The notes under the pieces are model-generated. The model was given only the letters and a program-made list of their open reading frames with translations, was not told the DNA's origin and did not search any database. Made by a program: the position numbers and the translations under genes. DNA of 37,496 nt from an uncultured Clostridia bacterium (GTDB taxonomy: Bacteria > Bacillota > Clostridia > Christensenellales > CAG-314): positions 1 to 37,496 of the forward strand of contig CANQJK010000012.1 of NCBI GenBank assembly GCA_947624235.1. The letters run 5' to 3'. Positions 14,836-22,265 of this stretch are shown here, piece after piece; position 1 is the first letter of the stretch; the number at the start of each line of letters is the position of its first letter.

Positions 14836-16088
14836 CAACAAAAAAGCGCTTGGCGCTTGCCGTTTCGGGCGGAGTGGACAGCATGGTGATGTTGCATATG
14901 TATGCGCACGGTAGCGAAAGCAACGATTTTTTTGTCGTAACGGTCGATCACGGTATCCGCAAAGAGGCGGGGGACGATTGTCGATTTGTTGCCGACTATT
15001 GCAAAAAATTGGGCGTGGAGTGTCGCATTTTCCAAGTAGACGCGCCCGCTTATGCCAAGGAAAACAAACTGTCGTTGGAAACCGCAGCGCGTATTTTGCG
15101 TTACGGCGTGTTGGACGGTTTGGACTGCGATTTTGTTTGTTTGGCGCACAACGCCGACGACAATGCGGAAACGGTGCTTATGCACATCGTGCGCGGAAGC
15201 GGTGCAAAGGGGGCTGTGGGAATGAAAGCCGTCAACGGCAGGTACATGCGCCCCTTGCTGGATCGGACGAGAGAAAGTATTGAACAATACGCCAAGGCAA
15301 ACGGCGTACCGCACGTTGAGGATCAAACAAATTCCGACACCAAATACACGCGCAACTTCATTCGGCACAAAGTGATACCCCTTCTTGCCGAGATCAACCC
15401 CGCCGTCAAGGAAAACATTTTGCGTTTTGCGCGCAACATCGCCAAGGACGACATGCGGTTGGACATGCTTGCGCAAAGGGACGTGGACAAGGTGGCGTTC
15501 GACCAAGAGGGGGCGTACATTCCCGTCCAGTTGTTTTGCGGTGACGATTACCGCTTGTTGGACAAGGTCTTTCGCCGTTTGGGCGTGCATTGCGACATAG
15601 AAGAGGGGCATTATCAAGCCATTTGCGACATCGCGCAAAAAGGCGGAGGCAAACAGGTTCATTTGCCCTTCGGCTATGTTGCATATAACGATTACGACAA
15701 AATCACCATTTGCAAACAAGCGCAACGCGCCGATCTCGACTTTTGTATCCCCTTTTGCCTGGGCAAAACGGTCACTCCGTTGGGCGTAGCGGAAGTTACG
15801 CAAAGCAAAGTGCCCGACGCTTTGCGCATAGACGTAAGCAAAGTGCCCGCTGACGCTGTGTTTCGTACGCGCAGAACGGGCGACGTGTTTACCAAATTCG
15901 GCGGAGGCACCAAACCGCTCAAAAATTATCTTATAAACAAAAAAATTCCCGAGCGCAAACGGGACGAATTGTTGCTTATCGCAAGCGGAAACGAAGTGCT
16001 GGCAATTGCGGGCGTGGAGATAAGCGAAAAACTTCGCGTAACGGAAGGCGACGGTTACTTTTTCCGCGTGTCACCCGCCGACAAATAA
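14832..16088 (+). CDS. tilS: tRNA(Ile)-lysidine synthetase
   Basis: A 418-residue enzyme that converts C34 of tRNA-Ile(CAU) to lysidine so that it reads AUA codons. The PP-loop SGGVDS is at residues 12-17, followed by TVDHGIRKEAGDD and LAHNADDNAETVLM, which are diagnostic of TilS. The C-terminal domain has FRTRRTGDVFTKFGGGTKPLKNYLINKKIP-type sequence (about 345-375). AAGGAGG at 14821-14827 lies within rsmA, and the ATG overlaps the rsmA stop, so the pair is coupled. Because its partner may lack a leader, tilS is the only gene of the pair with a normal initiation site. Confidence 0.95.
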   Translation: MTTKKRLALAVSGGVDSMVMLHMYAHGSESNDFFVVTVDHGIRKEAGDDCRFVADYCKKLGVECRIFQVDAPAYAKENKLSLETAARILRYGVLDGLDCDFVCLAHNADDNAETVLMHIVRGSGAKGAVGMKAVNGRYMRPLLDRTRESIEQYAKANGVPHVEDQTNSDTKYTRNFIRHKVIPLLAEINPAVKENILRFARNIAKDDMRLDMLAQRDVDKVAFDQEGAYIPVQLFCGDDYRLLDKVFRRLGVHCDIEEGHYQAICDIAQKGGGKQVHLPFGYVAYNDYDKITICKQAQRADLDFCIPFCLGKTVTPLGVAEVTQSKVPDALRIDVSKVPADAVFRTRRTGDVFTKFGGGTKPLKNYLINKKIPERKRDELLLIASGNEVLAIAGVEISEKLRVTEGDGYFFRVSPADK

Positions 16089-16246
16089 CTTTGTGTAAAG
16101 GCAAAATTGCGGATATGGGGTAAAAAAAACGATAGATCGCAATTGACAACGCATAACTCGCCGAGAGCGAGGGCGTTCCGCCCAAATACGCAAGCCCCGA
16201 AACGTCCCGAATTTGTGACGCCACAAGCGATACATTTGTACAAAAC
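16089..16246. repeat. Fragment of the dispersed repeat behind tilS
   Basis: No gene is seen. GCCGAGAGCGAGGGCGTTCC near 16162 and AAACGTCCCGAATTTGTGAC near 16200 are minus-strand relatives of two modules behind rpsR (the CTCGCTCTCGGC and GGTCGGGACAT blocks), here in shuffled order. The match is partial. Confidence 0.4.
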
Positions 16247-16378
16247 AAAGGGGCTGTTGCATTAGACATTTTTTATACAAAATTACATCAAAAACGGCTT
16301 GAAAATATTGGTTTCAAGTCGCTTTTTTGTATAATTATTCATTTTTTTCGTTCATGCAATCGATGCAACAGCCCCTTT
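16247..16378. mobile_element. MITE-like nested palindrome of 132 bp with 16-bp perfect inverted ends
   Basis: AAAGGGGCTGTTGCAT (16247-16262) is exactly inverted at 16363-16378. Inside, TATACAAAA faces TTTTTGTATA, and the core hairpin is CGGCTTGAAA (16295-16304) with TTTCAAGTCG (16312-16321). No transposase is encoded. GGGGCTGTTGCA ends resemble those of several insertion-sequence families, which is an inference from memory. A decayed relative lies near 13712. Confidence 0.65.
16295..16328 (+). terminator. Terminator hairpin behind tilS, inside the MITE-like element
   Basis: CGGCTTGAAA (16295-16304) and TTTCAAGTCG (16312-16321) form a 10-bp stem with one G-U pair, followed by CTTTTTTG. The outer MITE arm also ends in a T-tract after 16374. 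Confidence 0.65.
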
Positions 16379-16393
16379 TTTGAGGTTTTAGGG

Positions 16394-16489
16394 GTTATGT
16401 CTTGCGCGCAAACAGTGTCGCAAAAGTCTGACCGTCGCGCACATCTACAAAGCATGTCGTTATGTCTTGCGCGCAAACAATGTCGCAAA
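16394..16489. repeat. Two 31-bp direct repeats, 65 bp apart
   Basis: GTTATGTCTTGCGCGCAAAC begins both copies (16394-16424 and 16459-16489). They differ at one base. Each contains the palindrome TTGCGCGCAA. No gene is involved. Confidence 0.75.
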
Positions 16490-16538
16490 GGGAAAAATTC
16501 GCCTTTGATCAACGTTTGATTGGGAGTTTGACGAAGTT

Positions 16539-16901
16539 TTAGCCCTCACCGCCCGCGCGTTGAAACAGACCTTTGAAAAACTCTATAATGTTGGCGCTTG
16601 CGCCCGTTACCATTATCAGGGCGACGGTTATGCCTACGAGTATCAACACTATCAGCAATCCGCAAAAATAGCTTCTTGCAAAGCTTCGGCGGTTTATGTT
16701 TTCGCCGTTACATGCAAACACGATGAGCAATATAAAGCCGATAAGGGGGATAGAGAATAGTATCTTGTACCCAAAGTAAGCCCAAGCGCTCAACGGACGG
16801 TATTCGTAGGGGATGTTGTCCCTTCTGCGCCCGTACATGGCGGATCTGGGCGTACTCAGCAAGTCTGTGTTTTGGTCCATCCAATCGTAATCTCTTTTCA
16901 T
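16539..16901 (-). CDS. Small two-helix membrane protein of unknown function
   Basis: A 120-residue protein when started at ATG 16901. A polar N-terminus with several Arg and Tyr is followed by PLSAWAYFGYKILFSIPLIG, a first membrane helix, then the motif NRRSFARSYFC and a second helix. The short C-terminus is amphipathic. Proteins with this PLSAW...NFARSYF pattern recur in Clostridia and have no known role. The frame is open up to 16988, but the promoter at 16960-16988 places transcription start inside that extension, so 16901 is chosen. No ribosome binding site was seen before it. It is a single gene facing the tilS side. Confidence 0.75.
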   Translation of the reverse strand: MKRDYDWMDQNTDLLSTPRSAMYGRRRDNIPYEYRPLSAWAYFGYKILFSIPLIGFILLIVFACNGENINRRSFARSYFCGLLIVLILVGITVALIMVTGASANIIEFFKGLFQRAGGEG

Positions 16902-16959
16902 TTTGTTGCTACGTAAAAATTTTTTTGTGCAATATCGTTTTGTCGTTGCATCTGTACAA

Positions 16960-16988
16960 AGTATATAGTATTTTGGACGTTTTTTCAA
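16960..16988 (-). promoter_or_regulatory. Promoter of the small membrane protein gene
   Basis: On the minus strand, TTGAAA (16988-16983) and TATACT (16965-16960) are 17 bases apart. This fixes the start of the gene below 16955. Confidence 0.75.
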
Positions 16989-17130
16989 TTATTTTCGGCA
17001 AAATTTAGAATGATCGCCCTTTATTTGATGTTTTTTGCAACCTCGTGCAGATCCGCGCATAAAATGATAGGGCGATCAGTTGCGTGCTTTACAAAGCGCC
17101 GTTGCAACAAAGTTTGGCAAGGAGAACTTT

Positions 17131-18024
17131 TTGTTTGGTTACAAGGACCTTCTCAACGAGATGGAAATGTTTTGCAGTCACGGCATCGAAACGGGCGTGG
17201 TGGGAGAAAGCGAGCTAAAACAGCACATTCCCTACGTCTTTGTGGGCAAAAAAAACGGAGACTACATGATAGTGCAGGGCGCAATGCACGCTCGCGAACA
17301 CCTGACGGCGCTTTTGGTGGTGTGTCTTGCCAAACATCTCGTCAAAAATTCCTCTCTTCCGCTCGAGGGCGGAATTTACTTTGTACCCATGACCAACCCC
17401 GACGGCGTGCGTCTGTGTCAGGAAGGGGTGGGTTTTGTGGCGGACAAAAAGCGCAAAAGCAACTTGCTCAAAATAAACGGAAAAACGGATTTTTCGCTGT
17501 GGAAGGCAAACGCGGACGGCGTGGACCTCAACGTCAACTTTGACGCGCACTGGGGCGAGGGGGTGCAAAACGGATATTTCAAGTCCGCCTGCAACTATGT
17601 CGGGCGCGAACCTTTTTCCGCTTCGGAAACGCGCGCCTTGCGCGACTTTACCCTTCGCATAAAACCGCTTGTAACGTTGAGTTATCACCTCAAAGGGGAG
17701 GAGATATATTGGGAATTTCACCAAAAGTCTCACCGACTGTATCGCGACAGGCGTTATGCCGAGGCGATCTCGCGCTATACGGGCTACCCGTTGGTGCATT
17801 TGGAAGGGAGCGTGGGCGGTTACAAAGATTGGTGCGTGGAAAAGTTGAAGATCCCCGCCTACACGATAGAGGTGGGCAACGACAAGTTCGAGCACCCCTT
17901 TCCCTACGATCAATTGTCGGTGATATTGCAACAAAACGTAGACTTGCCGAGGCGTTTGCTAAACACCGTGGTGCGCGACCGCGAGGGGCTTAAAAATCTG
18001 GGCATCGAGGATATTTTCCGCTGA
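17131..18024 (+). CDS. M14-family zinc carboxypeptidase
   Basis: A 297-residue metallopeptidase that removes C-terminal residues or cleaves cell-wall peptide gamma-bonds. Zinc ligands are H53 and E56 in MHAREH and H186 in SYHLKGE. The catalytic base is E247 in TIEVGND. The substrate loop MTNPDGV and DLNVNFDAHW are also typical. There is no signal peptide, so a cytosolic role in peptide or murein recycling is likely (inference); some sporulation or lysis enzymes are close relatives. The start is TTG 17131, 6 bases behind AAGGAG (17119-17124), and gives the family-like N-terminus FGYKDLLNEME. The frame is open from 17080 but without a site. Confidence 0.88.
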   Translation: MFGYKDLLNEMEMFCSHGIETGVVGESELKQHIPYVFVGKKNGDYMIVQGAMHAREHLTALLVVCLAKHLVKNSSLPLEGGIYFVPMTNPDGVRLCQEGVGFVADKKRKSNLLKINGKTDFSLWKANADGVDLNVNFDAHWGEGVQNGYFKSACNYVGREPFSASETRALRDFTLRIKPLVTLSYHLKGEEIYWEFHQKSHRLYRDRRYAEAISRYTGYPLVHLEGSVGGYKDWCVEKLKIPAYTIEVGNDKFEHPFPYDQLSVILQQNVDLPRRLLNTVVRDREGLKNLGIEDIFR

Positions 18025-18038
18025 AATTTGCTCGACAG

Positions 18039-18067
18039 TTTACAATCTCTTCCGTTTGTTTTATAAT
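18039..18067 (+). promoter_or_regulatory. Promoter of the PHP phosphoesterase gene
   Basis: TTTACA at 18039-18044 and TATAAT at 18062-18067 have a 17-base spacer; the start codon is 62 bases downstream. Confidence 0.8.
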
Positions 18068-18129
18068 ACTGCCGTGCACGTTCCACAGCTCTTCTCGTCG
18101 AGGGACGTGGCGCGTATAGGGAGAAACAA

Positions 18130-18882
18130 ATGAACAAAATGCTCAAATGCGACTTGCATGTACACACAAATTACAGTTTTGACACCAATGTGGATATGGA
18201 AACGTTGGCTCGTCGCGCGGTGGAGATAGGTCTGGACGCGGTGTGCTTTACCGATCACATAGATATCAACAGTCATCGCAACACCTTTAAGGAATTTCCC
18301 TTTGAGCAACGGCTCAGAGAGTTTGAACGAGTGCGCAAACAATTTGAGGGCAAAGTGCTCTTGTTGCAGGGGTACGAAATGGGCGAGCCTCACCTGCACC
18401 CCAAGGAAACGGAGTTTTTGCGTTCTCTGCACCCCGATATGATCATCGGCTCCGTGCACGACGCCCCCGCCTTGGACGGAATTGCCGATCGTCGTAAATA
18501 TGAGCGCGCCTACGACAGGATCGTGCGCGACATGGTGCAATGGGGCGACTTTGACGTGCTGGGACATGTGGACGTGCTTCGCAAATGGCACGACGATTAC
18601 GTCGAGGACGAGGACTTTGTCAAAGAAACGCTTCGCCTGTGCGCGCAGAGGGGCAAAGTGCCCGAGGTGAACACCTCCTCCATGCGCCGTGCGGGAACAC
18701 CGCCCATGCCCGCCGTTGACGCAATAGCCTACTACGTGCAATGCGGAGGCAAGTACGTCACTCTCAACAGCGACAGCCACACCGCAGATCAGCTTGCCGA
18801 GTTCTACGACGTCACATTGCCGACGTTGCCCAAGGGCGCAAAGCTGTGTTATTTTGTGCAGGGGAAAATTGTATCCTGCTAA
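18130..18882 (+). CDS. PHP-domain phosphoesterase, histidinol-phosphatase (HisK) type
   Basis: A 250-residue TIM-barrel-like metal phosphoesterase. Metal-binding motifs appear in order: DLHVHTNYS at the N-terminus, CFTDHID, GYEMGEPHLH, GSVHDAPA, GHVDVLRK and NSDSHTADQL near the end. The arrangement matches HisK-type histidinol-phosphate phosphatases, but no other histidine genes are nearby, so another phosphate substrate is possible. The start is ATG 18130 behind GGGAG; an in-frame ATG lies three codons later. It has its own promoter. A copy of the dispersed repeat starts directly behind its stop. Confidence 0.9.
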   Translation: MNKMLKCDLHVHTNYSFDTNVDMETLARRAVEIGLDAVCFTDHIDINSHRNTFKEFPFEQRLREFERVRKQFEGKVLLLQGYEMGEPHLHPKETEFLRSLHPDMIIGSVHDAPALDGIADRRKYERAYDRIVRDMVQWGDFDVLGHVDVLRKWHDDYVEDEDFVKETLRLCAQRGKVPEVNTSSMRRAGTPPMPAVDAIAYYVQCGGKYVTLNSDSHTADQLAEFYDVTLPTLPKGAKLCYFVQGKIVSC

Positions 18883-19000
18883 GTCGCTCGCATGTCCCCA
18901 TCAAGTCATTGGGACTTGCCCCGTAGTTCGCGCGGATATAATTTTTCGCGCTACGATATCGTTGGTGCAGATACGGGACATTTTTTACTTACTGATTTTT
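18883..19000 (+). repeat. Dispersed hairpin repeat, copy 3, directly behind the PHP gene
   Basis: GTCGCTCGCATGTCCCCATC opens the copy. The hairpin is CAAGTC (18902-18907) with GACTTG (18913-18918). CGTAG...CGCG pairs with CGCG...CTACG around the ATATAATTTTT loop (about 18922-18956), and GTTGGTGCAGATACGGGACA at 18961-18980 matches copies 1 and 2. The modules keep the same order as in those copies but are shorter. Confidence 0.7.
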
Positions 19001-19279
19001 TTTGGCAGTGCGTCTCGGGCGGGTTACAGGTGAAGTGCAGGTTGCTACTTGTGGGAATTTTCGGAAACTTCCGAGCCGTATGGAAGTCTGTTCGGCAGGC
19101 TCGCCCTCTCAAATAAAAGTTTACGTCCATATTCGTTTTTCTCTTCGCACCTCTACATTTCTCACAGGTCGTTTGTCAATGGTTTTGTGATTTATAACAA
19201 AAATATGTTATTTTTTATTAAAAATTGGCAAAAAACGTCGAAAACTTTTGTTCAATTGTGGATAAGTCCTGCTTTTCTG
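19001..19279. other. Gene-free, partly AT-rich stretch
   Basis: No gene is seen. TCGGAAACTTCCGA near 19058 is a short palindrome. From about 19190 the sequence becomes strongly AT-rich (poly-A and poly-T runs), leading into a DnaA-box-like site at 19257. Confidence 0.5.
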
Positions 19280-19297
19280 TTGACAAAATGTGGAAAA
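19257..19297. promoter_or_regulatory. Two DnaA-box-like sites around a promoter
   Basis: TGTGGATAA at 19257-19265 is the exact complement of the consensus TTATCCACA. TGTGGAAAA at 19289-19297 differs by one base, has the same orientation, and falls in the spacer of the promoter at 19280-19307. An AT-rich tract lies just upstream. Confidence 0.5.
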
Positions 19298-19307
19298 GTC
19301 TTATAAT
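19280..19307 (+). promoter_or_regulatory. Consensus sigma-A promoter
   Basis: A perfect TTGACA (19280-19285) and a perfect TATAAT (19302-19307) with a 16-base spacer, in front of the small membrane protein gene at 19364. Confidence 0.85.
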
Positions 19308-19363
19308 GATATTGCAATAAACTAAAAGTAAACTGTAAATTTTACAGCTAAACGGTGGAGCAA

Positions 19364-19822
19364 ATGCACAATTTTTCCTACGGTTCGCGAACGATCGAAA
19401 ACGAGCGTACCGTCTCATTGGAAACAAACGTCGCCAAAGTCGGCAACACTTTTCGGAGCGTTGCAAGGCTTTTGGTGCTGTTTTGCGTGTTTGCCGTCGT
19501 TGACGCGATAGTGCACAATCTTGCTCAACACGCGCCCGTGATCTCTTTCGAAACGTTGCGCACTGTGGAGCAGGGCGTTTGCGTAATGGCAAACGACAAC
19601 CTTTTGCGCACCGTCTACTTTGTGTATTCTCACTGTTTCGGCGCTATTGTGGCAATATCTTTCTACTGCATTATTGCGTTGGTGTGGATGTTGTGCAACA
19701 TTCTTCAAGTGCCTTTTTGCCGTGTTGCGCTGTCCGAACAGAGGGACAACAAGGGCGTTTCGATAAGCGCTGTTTCCGTCTACCAAGCCACTTACCGCTA
19801 CAAAGTTTGCTTTTTGTCCTAA
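19364..19822 (+). CDS. Small membrane protein of unknown function
   Basis: A 152-residue protein from ATG 19364 (155 from the alternative GTG 19355). Two membrane helices are predicted: VARLLVLFCVFAVVDAIVHNL at about residues 33-53 in outline, and AIVAISFYCIIALVWMLCNI at about 91-110. A short loop and a polar, basic C-terminus follow. GGTGGAG directly precedes ATG 19364 but the spacer is short. I recognise no family. It has a consensus promoter in front and a terminator behind, so it is a single-gene unit. The DnaA-box-like sites in its promoter are its most notable feature. Confidence 0.65.
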   Translation: MHNFSYGSRTIENERTVSLETNVAKVGNTFRSVARLLVLFCVFAVVDAIVHNLAQHAPVISFETLRTVEQGVCVMANDNLLRTVYFVYSHCFGAIVAISFYCIIALVWMLCNILQVPFCRVALSEQRDNKGVSISAVSVYQATYRYKVCFLS

Positions 19823-19899
19823 AACCGAATAAAACCGCTCAATGCCGACAAACCGAGTTGTTTGTTCCTTTTTTGCGCAGACAAAACGTTTGGAGCATT

Positions 19900-19928
19900 G
19901 ACGGGTAAATCTATCCGTTTTTTTACCC
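19900..19928 (+). terminator. Terminator after the small membrane protein gene
   Basis: ACGG (19901-19904) and CCGT (19915-19918) close a hairpin followed by seven T. GGGTAAA and TTTACCC give an alternative, longer stem over the same bases. Confidence 0.55.
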
Positions 19929-19982
19929 ACACTTAACGTGAGTTGTCAAAACGGATTTTTTTGACCTTTTTTACGAGGGAGT

Positions 19983-22265
19983 ATGATAGCTGTTTACTAC
20001 ATCATAGAGGCAGTTGCGGTGCTTGCGGTAACGATAACGCTGTTGGCATTGCGAAGATTTTGCCCTTCAAAACTGAATATTGCGCTCAAAACGGTTTCCC
20101 TTGCTTTGGCGTCGGCGTTGTTCTTCCGTTACATGATGGGAAGAGACGTGATAGCGGAAGTGACGAATTTGGGCCCGAGCAACGGCTTTGACAGCAAGGC
20201 TTTGGTCTTTGTTGCGCTTTTGGAAGTGTGGTTTGCCTACGCAAGCGAGATGTTGGTGATTCTGGCGTCCTTCTTCAAGGTGAAAACGCTCCCGGCGTTG
20301 GTGGGGTTTGTCGCCCTTCCGATATTTTTGTTCAACGCTTTTATGATGCCCTGTCACATCATGGCGATCACGGGCGCGGAGGCTCTGCACGCGTTTGACG
20401 TGCGCGCAATGCTCATCGCGTTGGAAACGGGCTTGGGCTTGGGTTACGCCATTGCGTACACCGTCATCAATATTCGTTCCGTTCGCCTTGACGGCAGGGG
20501 CGAATGGATATCGTTTTCCCTTGCCGTGGCGGGCATCATTTTGTCTGCCATTCCCAGCTACGCTTTCCATGTGGTGTTGGATCCCACGCAGATAACTTAT
20601 TCGCCCAAGGATCTCAACTTCTACCACCGTTTGATGTTGTACCCCGCGGTGATAATTCCCGTTGTGCTGTATCTTTTGTTGAAGGACAAGCCTCTTGGTA
20701 CGCGCCGATTTGCGTTGATGTACTATGCTTGGATAGGTCTGCTCAATTTCAGTTTCTTCCACAGGTTTGCCGATTTTGTCGGAGAGGGTTGGGTGACGGC
20801 GTTGCCGTTGCATTTGTGCAACACCGCAATGTACATCACTCCGCTGTGCCTCACCTTCAACTGGAAGAGATTTTTCTACTTCACCTACTTTATCAACGTG
20901 TTGGGCGCGTTTCTCGCCTTGATAATGCCCAATTACAGCGATACAGCGTCTATCATTTCCAACAACGTGTGGTTGTTCTACATGAACCACTATCAGGCGT
21001 TCTTTATGCCGTTGTTGGTGGTGGGGTTGGGCATATTCCGTCGTCCGCGTTGGAAGGAGTTCAGTTACAGCATGATAGGCTTTACCGTCTACTTTGTGCT
21101 TATGCTCATTGTAAACGCCTGGTTTACCAACTACGACGCGGGAGTAGACTACTTTTTCCTCAACAGCGATTTCATTGCCGACAAGTTGGGCAATTGGGCG
21201 GAAAACACTCGCAACATCGTGTGGCAGTTTGATATCAACGGTCTGCACTTTGTATTCTATCCGCTGTATCAATTTTTGTTTTTGTTAGTGTACGTTGTGT
21301 TTGCCTTTGCCATGTGGTTTATCTACGAGTTGGGCTACAACGTCGTATGCGGTTGGCAGGATATAGCCCTCCGCTACAAAAAGATCCGAGTGGACAGGCT
21401 CGCGCTGGAAAGCAGACTTGCGGGCAGAAGTATCGAGGAGCCTATGAATATGGAAAACGTAAACAAACTTGTTTTGAAAAACTTTACCAAACGTTACGGC
21501 AAGTCGGATGTGTACGCCGTCAAGGACGCCAATCTCGAAGTGTGTGGCGGACAAATTTTCGGTTTTTTGGGACCGAACGGCGCGGGAAAATCCACTATCA
21601 TCAAGAGCATTGTGGGCATACAGACCATCACCGACGGCGCGATAGAGGTGTGCGGATACGACGTGGCGACGCAATCTGTCATGGCAAAACGTCAGATAGG
21701 CTTTGTGCCCGACCACTACGCGCTGTACGAAAGGCTCACCGCGCGCGAGTACATCAACTACATTGCCGATCTGTACGGCGTGAGCGCGCAAGAAAGAGAA
21801 GAGCGTCTCAACAAAATGGCGGAGCGTTTTGAATTGCAGTCGGCGATAGACAACCCGATAAGGACCTATTCGCACGGCATGAAGCAAAAAGTGACGATAA
21901 TGTCGGCGCTCATTCACAACCCCAAGGTGTGGATATTGGACGAGCCTTTGACAGGCTTGGATCCCAACAGCATATTCCAGGTCAAGGAGTGCATGCGCGA
22001 GCATGCTCAGGCGGGGAACATCGTGTTTTTCAGCAGTCACATCATCGACGTTGTGGAGCGTATTTGCGACAAGATAGCCATCATACGCAAGGGGCAAATA
22101 CAGTGCGTAAAGGACGTTCATCAAATGGAAGCGGACGGCGAAAGCCTCGAACAATTCTATTTGTCCGTGATAAACGACACCGAGGTGTTGCCCGTGCCCG
22201 TTGAGGGCGCAGAACAACTCGACAAGAAAGACAAACGCAAACGCAGAGGCTCGGAGGCAAAATGA
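19983..22265 (+). CDS. Fusion: YwaF-like multispanning membrane domain with an ABC-transporter ATPase
   Basis: A 760-residue protein. The first ~470 residues are membrane-embedded, with about 13 predicted helices. The second half of this part (about residues 245-450) resembles YwaF/TIGR02206 proteins (related to TMEM164), with ALPLHLCNTAMYITPL as the marker. A charged linker leads to a complete ABC ATPase: Walker A GPNGAGKST at about 530, a divergent signature YSHGMKQKV, Walker B ILDEPLTGLDP and H-loop SSHIIDVVE. The C-terminal tail is very basic. I know no characterised protein with this pairing. The stop overlaps the start of an ABC permease gene (ATGA), so the two probably form one exporter. 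GGGAG at about 19976 precedes ATG 19983. Confidence 0.88.
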   Translation: MIAVYYIIEAVAVLAVTITLLALRRFCPSKLNIALKTVSLALASALFFRYMMGRDVIAEVTNLGPSNGFDSKALVFVALLEVWFAYASEMLVILASFFKVKTLPALVGFVALPIFLFNAFMMPCHIMAITGAEALHAFDVRAMLIALETGLGLGYAIAYTVINIRSVRLDGRGEWISFSLAVAGIILSAIPSYAFHVVLDPTQITYSPKDLNFYHRLMLYPAVIIPVVLYLLLKDKPLGTRRFALMYYAWIGLLNFSFFHRFADFVGEGWVTALPLHLCNTAMYITPLCLTFNWKRFFYFTYFINVLGAFLALIMPNYSDTASIISNNVWLFYMNHYQAFFMPLLVVGLGIFRRPRWKEFSYSMIGFTVYFVLMLIVNAWFTNYDAGVDYFFLNSDFIADKLGNWAENTRNIVWQFDINGLHFVFYPLYQFLFLLVYVVFAFAMWFIYELGYNVVCGWQDIALRYKKIRVDRLALESRLAGRSIEEPMNMENVNKLVLKNFTKRYGKSDVYAVKDANLEVCGGQIFGFLGPNGAGKSTIIKSIVGIQTITDGAIEVCGYDVATQSVMAKRQIGFVPDHYALYERLTAREYINYIADLYGVSAQEREERLNKMAERFELQSAIDNPIRTYSHGMKQKVTIMSALIHNPKVWILDEPLTGLDPNSIFQVKECMREHAQAGNIVFFSSHIIDVVERICDKIAIIRKGQIQCVKDVHQMEADGESLEQFYLSVINDTEVLPVPVEGAEQLDKKDKRKRRGSEAK

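Noticed and set aside
16394..16489. CRISPR array
   Set aside because: Only two repeats are present, with no cas gene nearby and no third unit at the same spacing.
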